DNA from: Seison nebaliae
Taxonomy: Eukaryota > Rotifera > Pararotatoria > Seisonacea > Seisonidae
Length of the DNA stretch: 54,739 nucleotides
NCBI GenBank assembly: GCA_023231475.1
Contig: JALJEE010001769.1
Span: 1-54,739, forward strand
Direction of reading: 5' to 3'
Shown: positions 19,753 through 32,251 of the stretch, piece after piece
Layout of the letters: the number at the start of each line of letters is the position of its first letter
Position numbering within the stretch: position 1 is the first letter of the stretch
The notes under the pieces: model-generated
The model's input: the letters and a program-made list of their open reading frames with translations, nothing else
Told to the model about the DNA's origin: nothing
Databases searched by the model: none
Translations under genes and position numbers: made by a program

Positions 19753-20799
19753 TCATTTCTTATTGGCGAATTTGGAATAAGCCGCGGACCATCCACTCTC
19801 CTTTGATTGACCATATTTACGACTGGCGGGAAAAGTCTTGTCGCTACTTGCTGTGAATCCAGGAATAGCGGTGTCTGGTCGTTCCGGATGTTTGGCCACA
19901 TTCTCCCGTTTTCGTTGAAGAACGGCATTGAATCGTTCTCGATTCTTCTCAATTCGCTCTTCTCGTTCCTTCTTCAAACGTTGCAAGTTCTCTTCCGCTT
20001 TGGATAGTCGTCGGTTTCGGCACGCCGTCATCGGACGGCGTACTTCACCATCACCTTCATGATGGAGCGGCGCCTAATATCATAAGATGAATTAACAAAT
20101 GACATATGAAATAGAAAAGAACAAAACAAATAGAAAATAGTAGAAGTTAACTAAATTTTAGAAATTTTTTCAAATTTTTTCAAATATATCTAAAAAAATT
20201 GATTGTACTTCAAAAAGGAAATTAAACTTAAAATGAAATTTAATTGAGAATTGTTTAAAATGTACCTCGTCACTGGATAATCCAACTGATTCGAATTCTT
20301 TACGAATTAGCTAAAAAAACTTTTTGAAAAAATCCTTCTGCTATTCAATAAGAAACTTCAATTCGTCGATCAGACAACTTCGTCTTCAAAGTGGATGGCA
20401 AACGGAAGATCGCTTGTCCATGATTGATAGCTACTGTACCTGATTTGGTAGTTTGACTATCATCTGTTTGCTTCTCAGCAACAAACGTATCGACATCTGG
20501 TTTGGTGTTCTGAAAATCCGTCACGATATGTTCGCATAAAATTTCCCGAGCCTGAGCATCTTCTCTCGCTAATAATAAGAGGAGATTGATGGAACATTTG
20601 GAGAAAGGATAGAATATGAACCGAAATATTTCTCATATTTACCACTCTTATCGTCCACACATTCCAGGAAGTAATTGGACATGTCATTCTTAGTGAACTG
20701 AACCCGTGCTGCTGCTGTCATCGGACGTATCTTATCGCTCCTTCAAATAATGATAGATTAATAAGAATTAAATAAAGAATGAGTTAACTGTCCTTTCAT
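19753..20799 (-). CDS. Unrecognised 228-residue basic, partly coiled-coil protein
   Basis: On the minus strand, exons 20799-20789, 20740-20643, 20568-20357, 20310-20266 and 20073-19753 join in frame through GT-AG introns. The first coding exon gives only 11 bases (Met-Lys-Gly and part of Gln). That start is inferred, because it restores the phase of exon 2; an upstream start is also possible. The product begins MKGQSDKIRPMTAAARVQFT, has a mixed N-terminal half including CEHIVTDFQ and AIFRLPSTLKTKLSDRR, then a charged helix (KAEENLQRLKKEREERIEKN, RERFNAVLQRKREN), and ends SGWSAAYSKFANKK. The short sequence RPMTA occurs twice, near the N-terminus and again before the helix. I recognise no family. 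The consistent phases and non-repetitive protein make it a real gene. It lies in the same orientation as ATP synthase gamma, 657 bases downstream of it, and is convergent with SRPK. Confidence 0.8.
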
Positions 20800-21456
20800 T
20801 CTTCTCAATCTAATTAGGGTAGTTCAACCAATGCGACGATGTTGGGCAAACAAGATGAAGGTAAGACGATAGAAGAAAGAAAGAAAAATTGAAAATTGGA
20901 AAGGTATGAAAATGAAGAATAAAAATTTTCAGTTTTGAAAAGTGCACGCAAAATTACCAAATATATAGTCGACAATTGGAAAAATGATAAAAAGTCGTTA
21001 AGAATTAGTCGTTAGAATGAGAGAATCCAGTTGGCGTAGTAACGACGGAAATAATTCAAATATTCTTGTAATTTCAAAGAATTATCTTCAATTAGATAAA
21101 AAAAAATTTTCAATTTAAAGCTTTCTCTTCCGTTCTGACAACTATATCGTTGGCGTTCTATTGTTTAATATATTAATAAATTATAATATTTCTTATTTTA
21201 TTTCAACAAATAATTCCTCATTTATTATGCTCAATTCTAATTAGATAATTTTAAAAATTAGACACGAAAAAAAATTTGGAGGGAAATCAACGAATCAAAT
21301 TCAAATAAAATTCGAATTGTTTTTATTAATAAAATTCTTTTTTTTTCTTCAATCATTTTAATAATAAGAATTTCAGCTATTATAAATTTCGTTTTTTCGA
21401 TCATCACCAAAAATCCGTGTGAAATAATTTATCTTTCTCTCTCATGTGATTGGACT
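20800..21456. other. Spacer between two minus-strand genes
   Basis: This AT-rich spacer must hold the 3' UTR of the ATP synthase gamma gene and the promoter and leader of the 19753-20799 gene. No exon or clear promoter motif is seen. Confidence 0.55.
21322..21327 (-). terminator. Putative poly(A) signal of the ATP synthase gamma gene
   Basis: AATAAA on the minus strand, about 130 bases past the stop codon. Its position fits a short 3' UTR; the AT-rich context limits certainty. Confidence 0.4.
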
Positions 21457-22419
21457 TTATTTTTGCTTCTCTTCTAATGCGGCCGCACCAGACATAATTT
21501 CAATCAACTCTCTCGTAATAGCAGCTTGACGTGTTCGGTTGAAAAGTAATGTTAATTTATCGATCATTTCACCTTGAAGGAAACATATGAATTTGAATGA
21601 GTTAAATGAATAATTAAACTTGCATTTTTTGTTGCATTGTCCATGGCGGACATTCGAGAACTTTGTTCTGATGTTGAATTCTCTTTCAACGTATAATAAA
21701 CAAGTGAAGTGAAATTGAATTCTTGGAAACTCTGAATGACATCCGCATCGACCGAATCATATTTTCCATAATTCTTCGCTTCCGTTATACATTTTAATGA
21801 ATAGATTGGTAAAGGAACTGTTGAATTAGAGAGAGCGGATCTATTAAGGAAAATAATGAAAATGAATTTGAATGTGAAAGAAGAACTTGAATCGATTATA
21901 AACGATTTCTCCCGAATCAAATTGATATTCAGAATTTGTGATAGCTCCAGCAATTTTTGAAGCATCACCAAATGTGATATCTTTTTTTCCGATTTCATTA
22001 ATAGTTAAAAGGAAATTGTCCTTGTATTGACGTACTAAATTCAAACGAGCTTTTTCTCCAATACAAACAACTTTCGTTTCCATTCCATCCACTTTCTTCT
22101 CGAAAGCTTGACGAATGAATTTAATAACACGTGAATGAACGGCACCACACAATCCACGATCGGATGTCATCGCCACAATCAAATGTGTCTTTTTCGCTTC
22201 GGGAACTTCTACTTCAGCTTTCTCATAAAAAGCGACCGCTCCCAATCCATATGGACGGGCATGACGTAAATCACGTTCAGCTTTCGCAAATTTCGAAGCG
22301 GAAACCATCTGCATACTCTTCGTAATCTTCTTAATACTATGCACAGATTTCAGACGACGACTCAACTCCTTCAGAGTTGCCATATTTCTCGATTGAGTAT
22401 AAATTAAATTATTCATCAT
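21457..22419 (-). CDS. ATP5F1C: Mitochondrial ATP synthase F1 subunit gamma
   Basis: This is the central rotor shaft of the F1 head of mitochondrial ATP synthase, coupling rotation of the membrane c-ring to ATP formation in the alpha3-beta3 hexamer. Exons on the minus strand are 22419-21887, 21840-21620 and 21572-21457, separated by 46- and 47-nt introns. They give 289 residues, close to the usual animal length of about 298. Family landmarks are [84 protein letters not shown] and the C-terminal [24 protein letters not shown]. The helices at both ends that form the coiled-coil shaft are therefore intact. The first ATG (22419) leaves only about eleven residues before RNMATL, a short targeting sequence. 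The frame stays open further upstream (NVFEIRR), so an upstream exon may supply more presequence. Confidence 0.95.
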
Positions 22420-25400
22420 TCTTCTAATCTCGAACACGTTTCTGATAAAGAGAAAGTTCTTCAAAAACAAATTAAATCTACCAAAATCCTTAATGAATTA
22501 TCTCCATGAGAGAAGTGTGTATCCAATGAAAAAATTTATCATAATAAACTATTCTTTAGAAAATGTTTTAATTAATTTTGAATTAATTTTAAATCACCCG
22601 AATCAGAATTTAAAAAGCTTAAAATTCAAAAAAAATCATCATTTAAATCTTTTTTGAATAATTCTCATTTTTGACACTCTCCCGACGAACTCATTTATCG
22701 TTCTATCACTTTTTACCGTTCCTTTAAATTTCTTTTTTATTCTCACAATATTATTTTATACACCATTCCATTATTCTGCTAAGAAATCCTTTAAACAATA
22801 GACAATAAAACAAATTTAAGTTTATCCAAATTGTGTAAAGCTACAATCGTTTGTGCAATAAATTATTTTGGGAAAGAACTGAAAAAAAGTTCTCATGATC
22901 AGTTGAATATTGAACACCTTGTTTTTTTCACGTTATTTTACCCTGATTAACATTTAAATATAATAATTATAAATGTACAATTTTTGGATAGATAAAAGAC
23001 TTGTTGATAAGTTATTTTCCTTAATCTCTATCTGCAACTTAAACTTGTAAGTTTGTTAACGTACTAATTGGTATGAAACTTGTTGGATTTAATTGGAAAC
23101 GCAAAATTATTCGATTCAGATTCCTTGAAATGTTCGTTTTGATTGTCGTCTTCCAATGTTTCTGAATGAAACAAAAATATTCAATTGTACATTTTCTTCG
23201 TGTTGAATTAATCGTTATTGAGCATTTAAGAAATTATTAGTAGGGAATATTAATGGGAAGGAAACTTAATGTAAATTTATTGATAACTCCAGCTAGATGA
23301 GGAGGATCATAAGTTTCAGCTACGTAAGAATAGGTCGTCAAATTTTAATTAATTAAAATTCATTGAATGTTATGAAGAATTACATTGTTGTGAATAAAGT
23401 GAATATTTCATTGGGAATTGGTTGAGTAATAGAATAAATTAATAATAATAATAATAATAGTCGTAGTAGTAGTAGGAGTAGTAGAAAAGTTGAGTTAGTT
23501 ACGAATAAATTCTAATTTGAATTTCTTTTTACACAGAACGTTTGAAGGTAAACTATAGAGAATTGATTCCAAGATGTATTTGAATGAATTCGAATAATAG
23601 ATTATTACGACAAATTGCGGAAACGGTTGTGAATATAGAAATTGAATTTATTATTCACTTTCACTTTCCCCTGTTACTAACGCTCTGGATAGTTCACATT
23701 TATGACGAACAACATGTCAATCATCAACTCCATTGTTTGTTAGTAAGTTTTATTATTAGATTGAGCTACGTATTATTAAATTGTATGTGAAAGACATTGA
23801 ACGATGAACTGTGATTGGGAAGCATATTAAAAAGGAATTATTTCTTAAGTTTTGGCTGAAGGAAACGAGTGATGAAAAGGAGGATGTGAGATAAAAGTTG
23901 CTTTTATGTATTAGATGCTAATCTAGAAAAATTAGTCATGACTAAAAATTACGACAAGAAGATAACAGTCAAGATTTACGTGGTTTGACAAACAACAACA
24001 TTGGTAATGGATAAATAACGCGCTTAGTTATTCTCTAAACGTTTGGAGAGATATGTTGGCAAAAGAAAAAGTCAATGTTTAATGACATCCCTGACATCCC
24101 CCCTAACGATTGTGATAAATAAGATCGAGAAACTAATTCTTTTATATCTACCTCCATTTTCTCATACTTGAATAATATTTCTATTTATGACATAACTCCC
24201 AAAAGAACATTTTATTTGCAAAACATTTCTTTTTATATTCCTTCTAATCGCTTAACAATCAACTAGGAAGATATTTCTTGTAACACTTTTACATTTCATG
24301 TCTAAGTCGACCATATTTTGGTTGGAAAAAACATTTAGTCAACTAATTTTGTTCGAATTTGAATTGAAAAATGATAACTGATATTGTGGATAATGAGAGA
24401 CGTGAATGTCTGTGATTTTTGAAGAAATGTTAAAGAACTTCTTCTATGAAATGAATGTAAATGAAATGTGAACGGTCTCGAAGATAAGAAAATGAATTTG
24501 ATGATTATATCTAAATATGGATCTAGCCATCAAGCTATCTTAATAAATTTGATGGATAGATGATGATATATTTGTAAATAGGTTCATTCATATATATGAG
24601 ATGTGTATGAAGAGGAATGTGAAGTGAACATTTTTTTGCGAGAATTCAAATATAGAAGATAATGAGAAATATGAATAAGGGAGGATAACGTTGTTGAAAA
24701 AATGATTTCTTTTCCGCTTGTTCCGGTTTACCTGTCTCATCTCTTCGGATATATGTTGTCATCACCATCATCATCATCATCATCATCATCATCAGCTCAA
24801 TCAACAAAAAGCCATCACGACAATTAATGAATCGAAAGAAAATTATTGTCAAATATAACACTTCTTTTTCTGAAGCGGCAGATAAGAGAGATACCAAAAG
24901 AACTTGTCATCTCATTCGGAAAATCTTTCTAAATAATCTTTCGATTAATTTCTCGACTATCTTCTAATGGTGTTGATAAGAATTTTTTTCAAATTTTACC
25001 AAAAAATTTTTTTCCGATTTTCCTTAAATCTCCTGACATTATTTTTGTCTTCATCAGATCGGAATTATTTCGAACAATATCTTTGGCAGTTCGTGTTTCA
25101 TGGTTGATAAATCATCGACATTCGAAATGGATTTTTAGCTTGATATAATTTTAGAATAAATTTTAAGTGAAATTGAAAAGAAGAGAAAGTCCTTAAAAAG
25201 TCGGGTAGCGTGTAAAAAGTTTGACGACGAATGTTGGAATATAGCTCATTACTGTTTTTGATTGTTATTTATTAAACGAGAGTTTGATGTGTACCTGGAA
25301 GTTACCGAAATTAACTTCCGGAGTTTACTTATTTTCTAGGTACGCTGGAGGGTTGTAATTGATGTTCTTATTTTCCTTTCGAACGATCTAACATCTTATC

Positions 25401-27620
25401 ATGAATTTCAGTTAAAGAAGTCGTTAGATAATTGAGACTTAGCAAGAAGGTGAATGATTTGTGTGAATAAGAAAGAAAGAATCTCTTTTCTGCTCTATCT
25501 TTGCCTATATCGTATAATGGTTGTTAGATGTCGGTTGGGAGAGAAGATGGGAGGAAGAAGTATTAAGATATTCGACAACTGTCATCAGATTCTTCATATC
25601 TTTGTTAAATTTATTTAATTGGAAAAATGTTTGTTGGTTAAACTCCGAACATTTATTGTTTAAAGGAGTGGGTAGATGTGGGTAGATGTGAGGGGTGAGT
25701 AAATGGATAGGTGGGGGGATACCTTGTCGGAAATGTAAACTTGTATTGAATGTGTATCGGTTTATTTAATTTGAATAATAATAAGAAACATTTCTATCAA
25801 ACATTTGAAATGAGAAATATAAATGAGTTTGCTCGTGCTTTTAATCATTTTACCTCATACCTTTCTTACTATTATAGTCATTTAAGCAGATGTGTCTCTC
25901 CATTTCGGGTTCTCTTTGATTGACGACGAACTAACTAATGTTAATAAACATTTTTTTTCTTCTTCTTCTTCATATTTCTATTTGGGATAAAATTGATAGT
26001 TAATATACTAAATGATAAGTTAAATCTCGATGTTCATTTTTTCTTCTTCGTTGTAGCGGTACTGATAGGGATGTGTTATTATTCGGACCCATATTTACAA
26101 AAAGGAAAAACGAGTGAAAAATGAATATTAAGAAGAATTCGTATGTAATGGATGAAGTTTTACTATATCCATTAAATTTCGAGTTCACTTTTATTATCTC
26201 TATCAGTTCTACCTATTGAGAAGCAATGTTCTATATCTTCTCCCAACTGATGGTAGAGAAATGTAATATTTCATATAATAAACTAATACATATCTCATTT
26301 ATTATAAATTCATTCTTTCACTCACTCATCCCTTTCATTTCTACTCTCGCCGTTCTGATTATTATGTTGTTAGTAATTTTCATTAAATTATTCTTATTCC
26401 CATTTAGGACAATGTTTGCCTCATCCTAAATAATGGCACATTTTCCTTTTTTCTTCTTTCCCATTTCTTCTTTTCATCGTTTTTCTCATCAATCTGATTA
26501 TCCGATTATCAGATTTTTTAAGGATTCATGTGATTTTTCTGATCTTATTCTCATAATAATTACCATCATATTATTATCATTCTATTCATTATTCTCACTG
26601 GAAATATCTTTTCATTTATTTAATACATTTATTTTTATTAGTAGATACTACATTTTTACAATAGGATCGTTTGCGCCACGTGCATCTCATCTCAACAATT
26701 AAGAGAAGATGCATTTGAAAGTCATGAATTTTCGTTAGTTAATCCTTTCTTTCTTTCTTTCTTTCTTTCAACTTTCTAACACTTCGTTTAGTTTTATAAA
26801 ACATTTACTTGTTTTTCAACATTTCACCTTTTTCTTTAACTATCATTAAATTAATTTTATGGTATAATTCTAATAAATTGCTAATAGCATTAACATAATT
26901 TAATAAGAATGAAGAAGTAACGATTTGAAGGAATGAGTTGAAGAAATGTGTAATGAACGTCAGAAGAAGACCAACGATAAAATCAAATTAAACTGTAAAT
27001 TAAAATTATTGACGACAATTGATCAAAATCAATTCAATGATAATGATCATATGGTGGCGAAGAAAAGGATAATTATCAATATTACAATGAGAAGAAACGG
27101 ATGAAAATGCTTTGGATTAGTGATGGGTATAATGAATGATATATCCTTATCGACGACCAGTTGATGATTTACTTCATTCAATTCAAACGGCAAGTTGATA
27201 TGAGAAAATACTGACTGACAGATGGAAAGATGAGATTACATTAATGAACAATATTGTCAAGATGAAAATTGAAGAAAATTTGGTATATCGATCAATATAT
27301 TTCAATGGATGATAATGAGAATGGACGAACGATAACCTTGTAACGGTCGTTTATCACATATAACATGTTAGTTGTTGTCTGTCAACTCTCTTATATCGAT
27401 TTAACAAATAAGATTAATTCGTCTCAAAAATTATTGTTTCATCTTTTTTTTCTTCATTTTCATGTAAGTTTTCTATCCCATTCTTTTTCTTCTATTTCAT
27501 TTCTCTTCCATTCTTCTCACCCAGACAGTCACCTCAACAGTAGAAAATTGAACTTGCGAGTAAGGAACAAGTAAAAAAAAATTTAAAGATTTCAATTTTC
27601 GGTTTTACAAACATCATTTT

Positions 27621-27755
27621 ATGATAGTGCGTCCCATACGATATCTTCTCGTTGGTTGTTTATTGATGACAATAACGACAGCGAAAGGAACAACATCACT
27701 ATTAAATGACGACGATGAAGCATTTGTGCGTTTAGAATTGATCAGCAAATGTTGA
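27621..27755 (+). CDS. Candidate signal-peptide exon of a small secreted protein
   Basis: A 44-codon frame begins at ATG 27621. Its first 23 residues look like a secretory signal: two Arg near the start (MIVRPIR), a hydrophobic core (YLLVGCLLMTI) and a small-residue end (TTAKG). An acidic stretch follows (LLNDDDEAF). A possible donor (GTGCGT) after the Phe codon would end the exon at 27725 in phase 0; otherwise the frame stops at 27753-27755. No downstream partner exon was found. The charged, coding-like part after the signal sets it apart from nearby hydrophobic chance frames. Confidence 0.3.
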   Translation: MIVRPIRYLLVGCLLMTITTAKGTTSLLNDDDEAFVRLELISKC

Positions 27756-28584
27756 ATGTTTTATGAAAAATTTTATTTTTTGGATGGAAATTCGTTTTAT
27801 GAAAGAATTCTTTCTTTGTTTTAGCAGATGGTTAGGCGAATAGTTCTCTTAAGTTCGTATGGGATGATATGTTTATTGATGGAAAGAATAAATATGTTGT
27901 CGAGCGTTGTCGAGATATCTAATGGGATGTTGAAACGATGTCCAATTTCCTAGTCGAATCTATTCACCACGAATTGAATAACCTAGATATGCAGATTATT
28001 AGGAATACTGTCAAGTCGATTGCTACGGACAATTCGATTGCCGTCCATTGACCATATACAACTATTGAATGAGTTATTGTATCTCATCAGCTTTCGATCG
28101 TTAATAAGAACCTGTAAAGACGGCTATTAGTTATCAAAACGCTAAACGACAGTTTATGTCAACTTTAATCCATTTCGGTTTTATGAAAGAGTTGATGAGA
28201 GGATAAAGGAGGGGAGAAGGAGAGTAAGGAAGGATATGAGAAGAGATGTGAATGAAAAGAATGAAATAAAGTTCTTTTTTTCTCATTTTTCAAATTATTG
28301 TCAATTAGTCACATAATTGCTCGACAATTGAACGCAATGAGATAATGATTAGGAAGTACTCGTAGTTAACGAACATTGCAAATCAATTCGGTAGAGTAAT
28401 TCATAATCAAATGATCATAATCGTCATCATCTCATTTCACATATAACTCTGAACGATGATCTTCTTTTCATAAAGTTTTTCTTGTCTGATTAATATAGTA
28501 ATTATCATCAATAAGATATTGATATTTTTAACGAGTATTTCGTCAACTCCCTTATCGTTCCCATCGAATAATATTATCTGCTTC

Positions 28585-28758
28585 ATGTTGTTCTTGTACT
28601 TTCTTCACTTTTTGCTTTTTCATGATTCGGATGAATTCGATTTATTTCTACTAATTGAAAATGTAATAAATCTCCATCGATATTCGGGGGAAGATGTTGG
28701 TAATTATAATGAGATCAAAAGAAAATCATCTCCAACTTCATGTGGAGCGGTTAGTTGA
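28585..28758 (+). CDS. Candidate small peptide-precursor frame
   Basis: A 57-codon frame starts at ATG 28585 with a hydrophobic run (MLFLYFLHFLLF) and continues with acidic and mixed sequence ending in a dibasic-containing segment (YNEIKRKSSPTSCGAVS). A donor-like GTTAGT at 28750 would end an exon after SCGA in phase 0. A signal-like start followed by Lys-Arg is the layout of a neuropeptide precursor, but no known peptide is recognised and the length is within chance. Confidence 0.2.
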   Translation: MLFLYFLHFLLFHDSDEFDLFLLIENVINLHRYSGEDVGNYNEIKRKSSPTSCGAVS

Positions 28759-29696
28759 AATGGAGATGTTATATCTCTGTGTAAATCGCTCAAATCCATC
28801 AGCTATTTAATGTTGTTTATACACATGCTTATCTGTCTCTCTAATTTCAACCGGATATTCGTTTCAAATTTTAACATCGGAAGTAAATAGTTACTTAAAG
28901 ACTTAGTTTTTCTTTTCCATTCATGTTCAACTTAATTGTTCACTGATTCATGTTATGTCATTGACGGAGATCTTCTTTCTTTTCTTTCTTCCGGAATATT
29001 ATCTCTGGAGGATACGTATTAATTCCTATGAAAACGACCATTCCTTCAATATGTCTCATAAATTTAGTGATCAGTTTATATTATTTTACCTGGTCGAAAT
29101 GAAGGTTGGTCAAGTCGTTATTGTCTGCAATTTAACTACACCTTAAAAGAATAAGCCTGACTAACAACTAATCGTAAGTCCATGAAAATTATGTTTGAAA
29201 ATTAAAAAAATTTCTCCAAAGAAAATTTGATTTTGGTGAAGATTTCATATTATAGTTGCATTTACTTATATATCTCGAATCGTTGACGGAGTATTATAGT
29301 TTTCATTTCTCGTTCTGATGATATAAGTTAACTTGTTTATGGGAATTATATTACTAAAATAAAAATGTTAATGTTGAATTTGGAGACGGGGGGAGAGGAG
29401 TGGAGGAAATGAGAATCCTATGTTAGTCATATGACTCCTCATATTTATTTGTGCATTAGTAGCACATGAAAGATGTAGAATGAAAAATATAACATGAACT
29501 TTTCGAAAAAAAAATAATTCAAAAGCGACAGATTTCTCCTTTTTTTCTATTTTATTCGACAATATCTTATTCTCATTCAATCCATCAAATTTTAATAATA
29601 AACATCATAATACATTCAAACTCAGCACTATGTTCGATTGTTGTATTGTAGCATGAATATCATGAGGATGTCGATGAACATAATAACAATTATTAA

Positions 29697-30340
29697 TAGA
29701 ACCATATTCATATGAAGGAGAGACAATTGGGAGACTTGACAACTTCCAAATTCGATAATTCGAAGACTAGACAATCGGGAGACCAGTTTTAATGGGTATG
29801 AAGACTAGACAGTCAATTACCTTCCAATAGCATTACTTAAGTATCATTAGCAATATGATTAGCAACATTAATATATGATATAAGTGATATGTTAGTTCAA
29901 GCTTAAATATTCCCTAAAAGAAAAAATTACAAATAATTTTTGAGAGAGTTTCAATAATAATCTAACCATTGTAAATCATTACGGTCTTTTTCGATTAAAT
30001 TAAATCCGGTCGAAGATAGAAACCTATAAGGAGAAATAACAGAAAATTATTAATAGAACGACATCTACCATATCTAGTAGATTATGAAGAAATTCTGGAT
30101 GTTGAAAATTTACATTTTCGCTGTAAAGTTTTTTTTCTTTTTTTTTCTCCATCTTTTTATTTATTTATAATCAACTAATAATTTTAATTTTACATATTTT
30201 TGAAGCGTTTGCTGTGGAGATTTATTGCTACATATTCTTGCAAATCGAATTGTCTAATCTCCTTATTGTCGATGTTGGAATTCTCTAGTCTCCGAATTAT
30301 CGAGTCTCCAAATTGTACGTCGTTCATATTCATATGACAA
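29697..30340. repeat. Imperfect inverted repeat with recurring gagact-type units
   Basis: The left arm (about 29697-29770) contains catatgaa, then cgataattcgaagactaga. The reverse complement of the right arm (about 30236-30340) contains catatgaa, then cgataattcggagactaga. Units like gagactagacaat recur two or three times in each arm. A direct repeat, aattattaatagaac, occurs at about 29681 and 30047. It may be a decayed miniature inverted-repeat element, but no target-site duplication was identified. Confidence 0.4.
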
Positions 30341-32229
30341 ATGGTGATGATTTCACCTACATGTATCTCATTTGTTTTAGACATCTCTCATTCTCCACGT
30401 TAAATTTCTTCATTGTGCTCACTTTTACTTCTTTTGTTTTAATCAAAATATCTAAATTTACTTTACTTCGGTCTCATTACACAGATAGCGAATTAACCAT
30501 TTCTGATTCTTTAGAAAAGAAAAAGAAAAAAGATTAAGTTCCTATCTAACTACCATCGTCTTGTCGTCAGTCCCAACCTCATTTCCCACATATCACCACT
30601 ACAATTCATCCTCCTAAGACTTAACTTGTTATCAAAACTTGTTATTTCTTTTACAGGTTTTACGTCCCTATTCTTTTTTCATAAGTCGAATTACCAAATT
30701 TTACAGAAAAAAAAACGGAAAGGAAAAAACGTAGGTGAAAGTTGAACTCAAGTTTTTACCGTTTCTACCATATAAATTTCCCGATAAACTTAACAAGAAG
30801 TAAAAAATAAATTATTTCGACTCTCCATTATGAGAGGATCAACATTAATGATAATGATACGTTTAACATTTGACAGCGATTATTAAGGTTTTTATCGTCG
30901 AATACTTATGTAATTTAGAATGATTCAAAAGCTTTTTCCTATCAACCAAGTACGTATAGACGGCTGGCATTCGTGTGTACCATTCGTCGACGATGTTATC
31001 ATGTCAATTGTCGAATGGATTGTTTACAAGAATTAATTCTACATTTTTAATGATAATGTTCATTATTATGATCAATTTCATCCAATCTCCTATCAATTCA
31101 TCTCCTTCAATTCTCCATCGTCCTCATACCAAACGAGACATTTAATTAACTTAATTCTTTTTTTTTGTATCAATTATTTATTCATTTTCTTTCTTTTTAC
31201 AACATTGCTAGCCATTCTACATTCGGTTTAAAATCGATTGCTTAGATTTGGTTTGTGATGATGTGTAGAACGGAGAAATAAATAAATGAATAGATCATGT
31301 TCGTCACCATATTGTCCTTTTATATTTGGGCCGTAGTTGAATAACATATTTATATTTTCTCGTTTCGAGTAGATGAAGAAACGGTTGGCGATGCGTTCTT
31401 TTTCACCGTATATCTTTCATCACAATCTTTCTTCTTTTTACATCCCGTTCTAACATCTTACTGTTCTTTTTCTTTTGATTCGTAACGTTTCCACAACTCG
31501 CTTTCGTCCCGCTCACAATCCATTTATTTTTATCTTTCTTATTTTTGAAGTCGATAATTTTTTTCATTCAGTTTTCCTTCATATTTTTCCGTTGTCATCG
31601 TTATCGTGATCATCACCGTCATCGTCGTATTCTCACTGTTATATCTCGTCGATTGTTGCATTTGTGCACTATTCATTCATTTCATGTCGCTCATTGACCT
31701 GTTGATGTATGTATGTTACAGGTGATTATTATTTGGAGAAAGTGGAAAGAATTTCTAATCAAATGAGAAAATTTTAGTTTTTTTTTAATGGAAATATTTC
31801 ATTCAACAAAATCATCTCTATTTCATCTATTACCAAACATTAACGATTGATGAACTTACTTTTCTCTTCAACAATTCGTCAATTCGTCAACATTCGCCAG
31901 CTCGTTGAATTAGATGTTCAATCATTGTGTTTGCATGTGTTACTCTTTCTCTATTTCACACTGGAGAACACGCTCTCTCTCTCTCTCTCTCTGTCCACTT
32001 AAACCGATTCATCGCTTTTCTTTTTTGTTAGTTTCGCCCATCATCTCTTCGAGATCATTTGCTCTTAGGCCTTCTCCTCTCTCTGGCCAATATCTATCTT
32101 CCGTTTTTCCGAATTAACGAACGTAAATTTTTATAAATTAGAATGAGTAAAAAAGATAAATTTGTTACGATAATTGAACGTTACCTAAACTTTCTTAATC
32201 GTTCATTCGATTTGCCCACATCTCACTCG

Positions 32230-32251
32230 CACACACACACACACACACACA
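32230..32251. repeat. AC dinucleotide microsatellite
   Basis: About eleven AC units in the region upstream of the giant gene at 33056. Confidence 0.9.

Noticed and set aside
26226-26702. Two consecutive hydrophobic open frames of 67 and 89 codons
   Set aside because: Phe, Ile and Leu richness is what AT-rich DNA gives in a random frame. There is no splice context, motif or coding-like composition.
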